From the NCBI GenBank assembly GCA_002790195.1, contig PFUR01000051.1:1-54188 (forward strand): a stretch of DNA of 54,188 bases. The letters are read 5' to 3'. The position numbers and the translations under genes are program-made. This DNA is from Flavobacteriales bacterium CG_4_9_14_3_um_filter_40_17. GTDB taxonomy: Bacteria; Bacteroidota; Bacteroidia; Flavobacteriales; Flavobacteriaceae. Below are positions 47,339-54,188 of the stretch, one piece after another; positions within the stretch are counted from its first letter, which is position 1; every line of letters starts with the position of its first letter. The notes under the pieces are model-generated. The model was given only the letters and a program-made list of their open reading frames with translations, was not told the DNA's origin and ran no database searches.

Positions 47339-47416
47339 CGTAAGGGATAGGAGCGGCATCCCCCCGAAATTCCGGGGGATACAGCGGATAGCCCGCCCCC
47401 CCGGAATTCCGGGGGG
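47339..47416 (+). repeat. GC-rich double-hairpin element
   Basis: GGG (47344-47346) can pair with CCC (47392-47394), enclosing an internal loop with AGCGG on both sides (GAGCGGC and ACAGCGGA) and the hairpin ATCCCCC/GGGGGAT (47358-47364 with 47374-47380). It is followed by a perfect 20-nt palindrome, CCCCCCGGAATTCCGGGGGG (47397-47416). The strings GGAGCGGCATCC and GGATACAGCGGATAGCCC are familiar to me from repeated intergenic elements of Flavobacteriia and may correspond to a known structured-RNA family such as Flavo-1; I cannot confirm that here. The sequence is far richer in G+C than its surroundings. Confidence 0.65.
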
Positions 47417-47432
47417 AAACGCCCAAAAATAG

Positions 47433-47440
47433 TATCTTTG
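47433..47440 (+). promoter_or_regulatory. Acyl-CoA carboxylase gene -7 box, 3 nt before the start codon
   Basis: TATCTTTG is a perfect TAnnTTTG box. Only 3 nt separate it from ATG 47444, so the mRNA should be leaderless. The -33 distance falls inside the GC palindrome (47397-47416), where no TTG exists. That palindrome may act as an operator or have displaced the original -33 element. Confidence 0.5.
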
Positions 47441-47443
47441 AAT

Positions 47444-49072
47444 ATGGATTTAAACTTTAATAAAAACGAAGATTTCAACAGGCAGTTGGTCTCCAAACTC
47501 AAGCAAAAACACAAAAAAATAGCATTGGGTGGGGGACAAAATAACATCGACAAACTGCATGCAGGCGGGAAAATGACGGCGCGCGAACGCATTGACTTTT
47601 TGTTGGATCCTAAAACCGAATCTATTGAAATCGGCGCGTTTACCGGCGAAGGTATGTACACAGAATACGGCGGATGTCCATCCGGTGGTGTGGTAGTGAA
47701 AATGGGGTATGTCAGTGGGAAAATGTGTGTCATAGTAGCCAACGACGCGACTGTCAAAGCCGGCGCATGGTTTCCGATTACAGCAAAGAAAAACTTGCGG
47801 GCACAGGAAATATCGATTGAAAACCGCTTACCAATCATTTATTTGGTGGACAGTGCGGGAGTTTTTCTGCCTCTTCAAGACGAAATATTCCCGGACAAAG
47901 AACACTTTGGACGGATTTTCAGGAACAACGCGGTCATGAGCAGCATGGGCATCACGCAGATTGCCGCCGTGATGGGTAGTTGTGTGGCAGGAGGTGCTTA
48001 TTTGCCCATCATGAGCGACGAAGCTTTGATTGTTGACAAAACGGGGAGCATCTTTTTGGCAGGAAGTTATTTGGTGAAAGCAGCAATAGGCGAAACCATT
48101 GACAACGAAACTTTGGGCGGTGCTACAACACATTGCGAAATCAGCGGTGTGACTGATTACAAAGCCAAAGACGATCTGGATGCGTTGGCTCGAATACGAA
48201 GTATAGTTGATAAAATCGGAGATTACGACAAGGCAGGTTTCAATAGGTCAAAAGCCATCAAACCACTTGAAAACGAAAAGGATGTGTATGGTATTTTGCC
48301 AAAATTGCGCGGAGAACAGTACGACATGATGGAAATCATCCGGCGGCTGGTGGACAAAAGTGAAATAGACGAGTACAAAGCCGACTACGGCAAAACGCTC
48401 ATCACCGGTTATGCACGCATAGATGGTTGGGCGGTCGGCATCATCGCCAACCAACGAAAAGTTGTGAAAAACGGCAAGGGCGAAATGCAGTTTGGCGGAG
48501 TGATCTATTCGGATTCGGCGGACAAAGCAGCCCGGTTTATTGCCAATTGCAATCAGAAAAAAATACCACTTGTCTTCTTGCAAGATGTAACTGGATTTAT
48601 GGTAGGTAGCAAAAGCGAGCAAGGTGGCATCATCAAGGATGGCGCGAAGATGGTAAATGCGGTGAGCAACTCTGTTGTGCCGAAGTTTACTGTAATTGTC
48701 GGCAATTCATATGGAGCCGGCAACTATGCTATGTGTGGAAAAGCCTACGACCCCAGATTAATCATTGCTTGGCCGAGTGCCGAGTTGGCAGTGATGGGGG
48801 GCAGCCAGGCCGCGAAAGTTTTGCTGCAGATAGAAACCGCGTCGCTCAAAAAAAGAGGAGAAGTCTTCACGCCGGAAAAAGAAAAAGAACTTTTTGACCA
48901 TATCAAACAGCGATACGATTCGCAAACTTCACCTTATTATGCCGCGGCACGGTTGTGGACAGACGCAATAATCGATCCGCTCGAAACCCGTCAGTGGATT
49001 TCAATGGGTATCGAAGCGGCCAATCATGCGCCGATTGAAAAACCATACAATCCGGGGGTGATGCAAGTGTGA
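47444..49072 (+). CDS. Acyl-CoA carboxylase beta (carboxyltransferase) subunit, methylcrotonyl-CoA type
   Basis: Transfers carboxyl from biotin to an acyl-CoA; the 542 residues are most like the beta subunit of 3-methylcrotonyl-CoA carboxylase in leucine breakdown. Two crotonase-fold halves are visible: MTARERIDFLLD near the start, GSCVAGGAYLPIMSDEALI in the first half (oxyanion loop) and GNSYGAGNYAMCGKAYDPR in the second. The biotin-carboxylase partner is not in the window. The TTG six bases upstream (47438) belongs to the -7 box, so I start at ATG 47444. Propionyl-CoA carboxylase is the alternative; the AYLPIMSDE phrase favours MCC. Confidence 0.88.
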   Translation: MDLNFNKNEDFNRQLVSKLKQKHKKIALGGGQNNIDKLHAGGKMTARERIDFLLDPKTESIEIGAFTGEGMYTEYGGCPSGGVVVKMGYVSGKMCVIVANDATVKAGAWFPITAKKNLRAQEISIENRLPIIYLVDSAGVFLPLQDEIFPDKEHFGRIFRNNAVMSSMGITQIAAVMGSCVAGGAYLPIMSDEALIVDKTGSIFLAGSYLVKAAIGETIDNETLGGATTHCEISGVTDYKAKDDLDALARIRSIVDKIGDYDKAGFNRSKAIKPLENEKDVYGILPKLRGEQYDMMEIIRRLVDKSEIDEYKADYGKTLITGYARIDGWAVGIIANQRKVVKNGKGEMQFGGVIYSDSADKAARFIANCNQKKIPLVFLQDVTGFMVGSKSEQGGIIKDGAKMVNAVSNSVVPKFTVIVGNSYGAGNYAMCGKAYDPRLIIAWPSAELAVMGGSQAAKVLLQIETASLKKRGEVFTPEKEKELFDHIKQRYDSQTSPYYAAARLWTDAIIDPLETRQWISMGIEAANHAPIEKPYNPGVMQV

Positions 49073-49127
49073 TGTATTTATTGACTTCGGCTCCCTTCGG
49101 CACCTTTCAATCAAAACAATTTTATAT

Positions 49128-49874
49128 ATGCATTACAAAATAACAGGCAAAGAGAAACCCATCATTTTATTACATGGCTTTTTAGAAGATCACACGATTT
49201 GGCAAGTTGTAGCAGAAGATTTGTCAAAGTACTTTCGCGTGCTAGCAATCGACTTGCCCGGTCACGGAAAATCACCTATGATACCTAAAATACATACCAT
49301 GGAAATGATAGCTGAAGAGGTTTGCCGGGTGTTGCAAACTGAGAAAATAGAAAAAGCCACTTTGGTAGGTCACTCACTGGGGGGTTATGTGGCTTTGGCT
49401 TGTGTAGAAAAACATCCTGGATTGTTTGATGGGATTTGTCTGGTAAATTCTACACCGGAAGCAGACAGTCTAGAGCGGATTGAAAACAGAGATCGCGCCA
49501 TTCAAGCAATTTGGCAGAATAAAAAACGGTTTATCAGGATGGCAATCCCAAATTTATTCAATCAACTAAAACTTGAAGTGTATAAATTGACAATAGAAAA
49601 ACTTGTTCTGGCAGCCTGTAAAATGTCTGAAGAATCAATCATCGCCACGATTGAAGGAATGAAAATCAGACCAAATAGATTGCGGACATTGAAGGAATTT
49701 AAAGGAAAAAAATTATGGATTATTGGCCAAAAAGATGATATTTTGGATGCAAAACAGTTAAAAAAAATAGCCAAGAGAAATGAAATCCCATTTGTTGAGT
49801 TTCCTGACGGACACATGAGTATGATAGAAAATTCCGATGAGGTAACATCCGTGATTAAAGCTTTTTTGAGTTAA
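49128..49874 (+). CDS. Alpha/beta hydrolase
   Basis: 248-residue soluble hydrolase of the alpha/beta fold. The oxyanion segment LLHGFLEDHTIW is at 14-25. Nucleophile S83 lies in GHSLGGYVAL, the acid is probably Asp in GQKDDILD, and the His is in PDGHMSM near 228. The cap domain is short and helical. The resemblance to MenH/YbfF-like esterases is general and no substrate can be assigned. It starts 55 nt after the carboxylase gene, on the same strand, so a role near acyl-CoA or thioester metabolism is conceivable but unproven. Confidence 0.85.
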   Translation: MHYKITGKEKPIILLHGFLEDHTIWQVVAEDLSKYFRVLAIDLPGHGKSPMIPKIHTMEMIAEEVCRVLQTEKIEKATLVGHSLGGYVALACVEKHPGLFDGICLVNSTPEADSLERIENRDRAIQAIWQNKKRFIRMAIPNLFNQLKLEVYKLTIEKLVLAACKMSEESIIATIEGMKIRPNRLRTLKEFKGKKLWIIGQKDDILDAKQLKKIAKRNEIPFVEFPDGHMSMIENSDEVTSVIKAFLS

Positions 49875-49905
49875 AAAGTGTTTTTTAAAATAAACTCGAC
49901 TACGT

Positions 49906-49936
49906 TTGTAGAATTACAAAAAAACTTTTATTTTTG
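49906..49936 (+). promoter_or_regulatory. Promoter of the poly-Cys leader / TonB receptor / permease unit
   Basis: TTG (49906-49908, within TTTG), exactly 20 nt, then TATTTTTG (49929-49936): a full consensus match. The transcript should begin near 49942, some 20 nt before the leader ORF and 210 nt before the receptor gene. The long 5' region is therefore transcribed and available for regulation. Confidence 0.8.
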
Positions 49937-49964
49937 CTTCTTAAAAAATTAAAAATAATCTGCT

Positions 49965-50012
49965 ATGAAATACTTTAACTGTATGATTCGAATGTGTTGT
50001 TGCAGAAATTAA
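49965..50012 (+). CDS. Poly-cysteine leader peptide MKYFNCMIRMCCCRN
   Basis: A 15-codon ORF with ATG start and TAA stop. It lies 22 nt after the expected transcription start and 24 nt before an intrinsic terminator stem. Four of 15 codons are Cys, three of them consecutive (49995-50003). That density is very unlikely by chance in A+T-rich DNA and is the hallmark of a leader peptide sensing charged tRNA-Cys. Poly-Cys leader ORFs acting in cysteine-responsive attenuation are known from mycobacteria; this one is unrelated in sequence. There is no Shine-Dalgarno sequence, as usual in this phylum. Confidence 0.72.
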   Translation: MKYFNCMIRMCCCRN

Positions 50013-50036
50013 TCGGACTTCGATTTAACTGTTTGC

Positions 50037-50064
50037 AGCCTCTCAATCTTTGTGAGGTTTTTTT
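50037..50064 (+). terminator. Attenuator terminator before the TonB receptor gene
   Basis: CCTCTCAA (50039-50046) pairs with TTGTGAGG (50050-50057) with one T-T mismatch around loop TCT; A37-T59 and a G-T wobble extend the base. Seven T residues follow (50058-50064). It lies between the leader ORF and the receptor start, so it must be read through for the operon to be expressed. Confidence 0.75.
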
Positions 50065-50095
50065 ATTATTAAAAGAAAAATCCAATACACAATCA

Positions 50096-50137
50096 GATGC
50101 CAAATAAAAAAGAATTATACAACCCTCACTTGGCATC
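50096..50137 (+). promoter_or_regulatory. Second stem-loop in the receptor leader
   Basis: GATGCCAA (50096-50103) pairs perfectly with TTGGCATC (50130-50137) around a 26-nt A+T-rich loop, ending 15 nt before the receptor ATG. No T-run follows, so it is not a terminator. It could control translation start or protect the mRNA after processing. Confidence 0.5.
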
Positions 50138-50152
50138 ACTAAAACTAAAAAG

Positions 50153-52783
50153 ATGAACACAAAACTATTTTTCCTATCGCTTTTTTTCGGGTTGACTATG
50201 CAGGCCCAAAATCTTATCAAAGGTGTTGTTTCTGATGCTTCCGGTATTCCTCTACCGGGTGTGAATATTATTTTGAAAAACACGCAGGCAGGCACCACAA
50301 CCGATTTTGACGGAAAGTTTCAGATTCAGGCTCAATTTGGGCAAACTTTAGTCTTTTCAATTCTCGGTTTTGAGCATGAAGAGATTCTAGTCCAAGGCAA
50401 CACCCTAAATGTAATTCTTAAATCCAAATCGGAAAGCTTGAGCGAGGTAACGCTGACCGGTAGCCGCAACCCGAACCGAAGTAAGCTGAATACGCCTGTT
50501 CCGGTGGATGTAGTACCGTTGAATGAACTTAAAACTACTTTACCGCAAACCAACATCAATGATTTGCTAAGCTACCTCGTGCCTTCGTTTAACAACAACC
50601 GGCAGTCTGCATCAGACGGTACAGAACACATCGACCCGGCATCTTTGCGCGGTTTGGGCCCCGATCAGGTGTTGGTGCTGATCAATGGAAAAAGAAGACA
50701 CACCACCTCTTTGGTCAACAACCAAAGTACATTTGGCAACGGTTCGGTGGGAACGGATTTGAGTGCCATTCCGACAGCAGCCATCGAACGAATCGAAGTT
50801 TTACGTGATGGTGCAGCAGCACAATACGGGTCTGATGCCATCGCAGGAGTCATCAATTTAATTCTCAAAAAAGACAGCGGTTTGGAAGTCAATACAACTT
50901 ACGGGCAAACCACACGCGCCGATGGTGAAACCATAGATGTCAATTTGAATTACGGCGCCAAACTGGGTGAAGACGGTGGTTTTTACAACCTCACTTTGGG
51001 CTTCAACGACCGTCAAAAAACATCAAGAAGCCAAAATCACAACCTGATTATTTTTGACCAATCGGAATTTGGAAACTTTTTCGCCTACGACTTCAGCAAT
51101 CCGAATGCACGTGAAATTGACGACCAAAAATTAGCCGAAAACGGTTTAAAACGAGATGATTTCGATTTTCAGGTAGGTGATGCAGCCATCCGAAATGTGC
51201 AAGGCTTTCTCAACATGGAATACCCGCTTTCAGAAAAAGCTGTTTTATACCTTTCCGGAGGCATGAATGTTCGCGATGGACAAGGCTTTGGTTTCAGACG
51301 CTTGCCGAGTGAAACCGAAAATGTGGTGCCCGAATTGTTTCCGTTTGGTTTTCAACCCTCTTTGCTTTCAGACATCAGCGACCAATCGCTCTCAACAGGC
51401 GCACGATTCAAACTGGGGCGCTGGAATTTTGATTTGAGCAATACTTTGGGGGAAAACATTTTTGATTTTACTGTCGAGAACAGCAACAACCCCTCATTGG
51501 GTGTCAACAGCCCAACGAAGTTTGACGCAGGCGGACACGAGTTCTTTCAAAATACAGTCAATCTGGATGCGCGAAAATATTATGACTATATCCTAAATGG
51601 GCTGAACGTAGCGGTAGGTTCAGAATTCAGATACGAGCGATATGAGATTACGGCAGGAGAAGAAGCTTCTTTCATCAATGGAGGTGCACAATCATTTCCG
51701 GGCTTTTCACCTTTGAATGAAGTCGCCGAAAATAGAACCAGCATCTCTTTTTATATCGATTTAGAGGCAGATATAACCGACAACTTTTTGATTGGTTTGG
51801 CAGGCAGATACGAAGATTACAGCGATTTTGGCGATACCTTTAACGGAAAAGTAACCGCTCGATACGAATTTTCGGATGCCTTTGCCCTTCGGGGAGCTGT
51901 CAGCACAGGTTTTAGAGCTCCGTCTTTGCACCAACAATTTTTCAACAACATTGCCACAGACATCGTTGACGGCGAACTGCTCAATACCGGTATTTTCAGA
52001 AACGATAGCGAGGTAGCCAAACAACTCGGTATTCCCAAATTGGAAGAAGAAACCTCCGTGAGTTACAGCATCGGTTTTACCTACAAACCACTTAAAAACC
52101 TATCGTTTACAGTGGATGCTTACCGCATCGAAATTGATGATCGCATTATCCTTACCGGAAGTTTGGGCAACGATCCTTTTGGTGACCCCGTACCCGAACT
52201 AAGAGATCTTTTTGGACAATTTGGAGCTTCCACAGGACGATTTTTCACCAATGCAGTCGATACAGAAACCAATGGTTTAGATGTGGTAGTTGACTACAAC
52301 ACCGGATTGGGCAGTGGCAAACTCACGGCTTCTTTGTTGTACAACATCAACGATAACAACGTAAAAGATGGCATCAACAATCTTCCGGCAGCATTTGTCG
52401 GTCAGGAAGACGTGTATTTTGGCCCGCAGGAAAAAAGCTTGATTGAATCTAACATCCCCAAACACAAGGCAATACTCAATTTGAATTACGCCATTGGAAG
52501 ATTTAATTTTTTCGTGAGAAATACGTATTTTGGCCAAGTGACAAGAAACGGTTTTCCGTTTGGCGTTTCACAAAAACACGACCCGCGCACCGTAACCGAT
52601 TTGAGCAGCTCAGTTGAACTCTTCAAGGGATTGCAATTTACAGCCGGTGTCAACAATGTATTTGACGAATTTCCTGACAGACAAGCCTATGACAACAGCT
52701 TTTTTGGTGTATTCAAATATGCACCCGTACAAATGGGAACTACTGGAGCCTACTATTTTGCAAGGCTTACCTACAAACTTTAA
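50153..52783 (+). CDS. TonB-dependent outer membrane receptor
   Basis: Energy-coupled importer of 876 residues. Signal peptide 1-19 (ends MQAQ), carboxypeptidase-D-like domain (about 22-100, GVVSDASGIPLPGVNIIL, TDFDGKF). The plug follows (PVPVDVVPLNELKTTLP, SLRGLGPDQVLVLINGKRR, IERIEVLRDGAAAQYGSDA), then a 22-strand-type barrel with NVFDEFPDR near the end and terminal ARLTYKL. It is not paired with a SusD. I find no Cys in the whole protein. It is preceded by a poly-Cys leader ORF and terminator and followed 30 nt later by an amino acid permease gene, which suggests uptake of a sulfur-containing amino acid or peptide; the receptor sequence itself does not reveal the ligand. Confidence 0.93.
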   Translation: MNTKLFFLSLFFGLTMQAQNLIKGVVSDASGIPLPGVNIILKNTQAGTTTDFDGKFQIQAQFGQTLVFSILGFEHEEILVQGNTLNVILKSKSESLSEVTLTGSRNPNRSKLNTPVPVDVVPLNELKTTLPQTNINDLLSYLVPSFNNNRQSASDGTEHIDPASLRGLGPDQVLVLINGKRRHTTSLVNNQSTFGNGSVGTDLSAIPTAAIERIEVLRDGAAAQYGSDAIAGVINLILKKDSGLEVNTTYGQTTRADGETIDVNLNYGAKLGEDGGFYNLTLGFNDRQKTSRSQNHNLIIFDQSEFGNFFAYDFSNPNAREIDDQKLAENGLKRDDFDFQVGDAAIRNVQGFLNMEYPLSEKAVLYLSGGMNVRDGQGFGFRRLPSETENVVPELFPFGFQPSLLSDISDQSLSTGARFKLGRWNFDLSNTLGENIFDFTVENSNNPSLGVNSPTKFDAGGHEFFQNTVNLDARKYYDYILNGLNVAVGSEFRYERYEITAGEEASFINGGAQSFPGFSPLNEVAENRTSISFYIDLEADITDNFLIGLAGRYEDYSDFGDTFNGKVTARYEFSDAFALRGAVSTGFRAPSLHQQFFNNIATDIVDGELLNTGIFRNDSEVAKQLGIPKLEEETSVSYSIGFTYKPLKNLSFTVDAYRIEIDDRIILTGSLGNDPFGDPVPELRDLFGQFGASTGRFFTNAVDTETNGLDVVVDYNTGLGSGKLTASLLYNINDNNVKDGINNLPAAFVGQEDVYFGPQEKSLIESNIPKHKAILNLNYAIGRFNFFVRNTYFGQVTRNGFPFGVSQKHDPRTVTDLSSSVELFKGLQFTAGVNNVFDEFPDRQAYDNSFFGVFKYAPVQMGTTGAYYFARLTYKL

Positions 52784-52813
52784 TCCAACGGCTGTTGGCA
52801 TGAAAAACACATA

Positions 52814-54109
52814 ATGCCACAGGCTAAAATTGGATGGAAAACTGCCGCCGGGCTGGTCATCGCAAACATGATCGGCACCGGCGTTTTTACGAGTTTGGGG
52901 TTTCAGTTAATTGATTTGAAAAGTAGCTGGAGCATTGTTTTGTTGTGGTTTATCGGTGGGGTGATGGCACTCATCGGCGCATTTACCTATGCCGAATTGG
53001 GCACACACTTCAAAAATTCGGGGGGTGATTATATTTTCCTCTCCAAGATTTTTCATCCGTTGCTGGGCTATCTCTACGCTTGGACTTCGCTGATGGTAGG
53101 CTTTTCGGCACCCATCGCCATCGCTGCCATTGCCATGACAGACTACCTCAACCCGTTTATGGGCAAAGCTTATGGCGACTGGTTTGGGTTGGGTATCATC
53201 CTTTTGGTGAGTATCATGCATTCCTTTAACGTGCGGCAAAGCGGGCGATTTCAGGATGTGGTGACTTCGTTGAAATTGTTTTTTGTTCTTTCCCTGATTG
53301 TCCTTGGCTTTTGGTATGCCCCGGAATCGGTGAATGCACTCCAATTTGATGCTTCGTGGCAGCAGGAAATTTTGTTGCCCGGTTTCGCGGTTTCACTCAT
53401 TTATGTTTCCTATGCCTACACGGGTTGGAACGCAGCGGCTTATATCGTAGAAGAAATTGACCAACCGCGCATCAGTTTACCTAAAGCTTTAATAGGCGGT
53501 ACGCTGTTGGTGATGGTTGTGTATATAATGTTGCAAATCGTCTTTCTAAAACATGCTTCCTTCGGCCAATTGATGGGCAAAGTAGAGGTCGCCAATATTG
53601 CCTTTTCCAATCTATTTCCGGTGAACGGCATCAAATGGGTGAGTTTTTTTATTGCCTTGCAATTAGTCGGCACCATCAGCGGATATGTATGGATTGGTCC
53701 ACGGGTGACGCATGCCATGGCAAAGGATTACAAACTTTGGCGCCCGCTCGCCAAAACCAACCGCTCAGGGATTCCGGTGCGCGCTTTGTGGCTTAATACA
53801 GGTATCAGTATGTTGCTCACCTTGACCGGAACTTTTGAACAGGTGTTGCTTTACGCCGGTTTTGTACTGCAACTCATGGGGACACTTACGGTGGTTTCCT
53901 TGCTGTTTGTCAAAAGAGATAAAAACACTTTTCAAAGCCCGCTAAAACCCTTTCTTCAAATCATCTATGTGCTGTTCAGCCTTTGGGTATTGATTTATAT
54001 GTTGATTGACCGGTCTTTTGAAAGTTTGGCGGGTTTAAGTCTGATTGGTTTGGGAGCTGTGTTGTTTTGGTTTGATAAATTTCAGCCGGTAAAAAAAGTG
54101 CCACAATAA
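52814..54109 (+). CDS. APC-family amino acid permease
   Basis: Inner-membrane secondary transporter of 431 residues with about 12 predicted helices. The first helix has GLVIANMIGTGVFTSLGF, the unwound substrate-binding segment of the APC fold. FTYAELGTHFKNSGGDYIFL and YTGWNAAAYIVEEIDQPRISLPKA (given in part: YTGWNAAAYIVEEIDQP) match the LAT-type branch. I see no Cys residue. It follows the TonB receptor by 30 nt; only a small CCAAC-GGCT-GTTGG hairpin without a T-run (52787-52800) lies between, so the two are probably one transcript. Outer-membrane receptor plus inner-membrane permease makes a complete import route. Confidence 0.9.
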   Translation: MPQAKIGWKTAAGLVIANMIGTGVFTSLGFQLIDLKSSWSIVLLWFIGGVMALIGAFTYAELGTHFKNSGGDYIFLSKIFHPLLGYLYAWTSLMVGFSAPIAIAAIAMTDYLNPFMGKAYGDWFGLGIILLVSIMHSFNVRQSGRFQDVVTSLKLFFVLSLIVLGFWYAPESVNALQFDASWQQEILLPGFAVSLIYVSYAYTGWNAAAYIVEEIDQPRISLPKALIGGTLLVMVVYIMLQIVFLKHASFGQLMGKVEVANIAFSNLFPVNGIKWVSFFIALQLVGTISGYVWIGPRVTHAMAKDYKLWRPLAKTNRSGIPVRALWLNTGISMLLTLTGTFEQVLLYAGFVLQLMGTLTVVSLLFVKRDKNTFQSPLKPFLQIIYVLFSLWVLIYMLIDRSFESLAGLSLIGLGAVLFWFDKFQPVKKVPQ

Positions 54110-54188
54110 AACGGCTTCGTCTAATTTTTTTTTGTTTTAAGGTTCACTTGACTATGTATAAGCTTTAATTTGCGTTAAAAAGTTGTTT
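54110..54188. other. Right-edge spacer
   Basis: After the permease stop comes a weak ACG-GCTT-CGT stem followed by TCTAA and nine T residues, possibly a poor terminator. An A+T-rich stretch with TTAATTTG (near 54168-54175) may be the start of a promoter for a gene beyond the window. Nothing firm can be called. Confidence 0.25.

Overview
The window comes from the chromosome of a bacterium in phylum Bacteroidota, most likely class Flavobacteriia. The evidence is a SusC/SusD pair, a type IX secretion C-terminal signal, DUF4290 next to murA, L31 of the zinc-free type, and promoters of the Bacteroidota form (TTG, 19-20 nt, TAnnTTTG) with no clear Shine-Dalgarno sequences. There are no tRNA or rRNA genes, no CRISPR array, no intact prophage and no intact insertion sequence. 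Most of the window is core genome; the novelty is in regulatory DNA and repeats.

Layout. 1-5.2 kb: xerD (cut by the window edge), aroQ, a VTT-type membrane protein, a small membrane protein, DUF493, DUF4290 and murA (active-site Cys replaced by Asp). 5.3-6.7 kb, minus strand: L31, and a Crp/Fnr regulator followed by an exported rhodanese. 6.7-7.46 kb: a gene-free stretch with a decayed transposase. 7.46-11.6 kb: recQ and an AAA ATPase (minus), then fmt and an HU protein (plus). 11.8-14.2 kb, minus: eno and carA.

14.4-31.5 kb, minus: one continuous translation cluster, rpsL-rpsG-fusA-rpsJ, then rplC-rplD-rplW-rplB-rpsS-rplV-rpsC-rplP-rpmC-rpsQ-rplN-rplX-rplE-rpsN-rpsH-rplF-rplR-rpsE-rpmD-rplO-secY-infA-rpmJ-rpsM-rpsK-rpsD-rpoA-rplQ. 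It has a near-ideal promoter before rpsL and a 15-bp-stem terminator after rplQ. The only large internal gap, rpsJ to rplC, holds what looks like a transcription attenuator with its own 16-codon leader ORF.

31.7-39.5 kb, plus: an Omp85/TamA-like barrel protein, then a SusC-SusD-lipoprotein operon closed by a terminator. 39.5-42.1 kb: rlmB and mpl, separated by an unusual array of 46 consecutive 8-nt words. 42.1-47.3 kb: a secreted FG-GAP/UnbV protein, a SCO copper protein, and feoA-feoB with a 40-residue Cys-rich partner. 47.3-49.9 kb: a GC-rich double-hairpin element, an acyl-CoA carboxylase beta subunit and an alpha/beta hydrolase.

49.9-54.1 kb holds the most striking system. A strong promoter leads into a 15-codon ORF, MKYFNCMIRMCCCRN, with three consecutive Cys codons, then an intrinsic terminator, a second stem-loop, a TonB-dependent receptor and an APC-family amino acid permease. 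This reads as a cysteine-sensing attenuator controlling uptake across both membranes. The substrate and the mechanism are inference.
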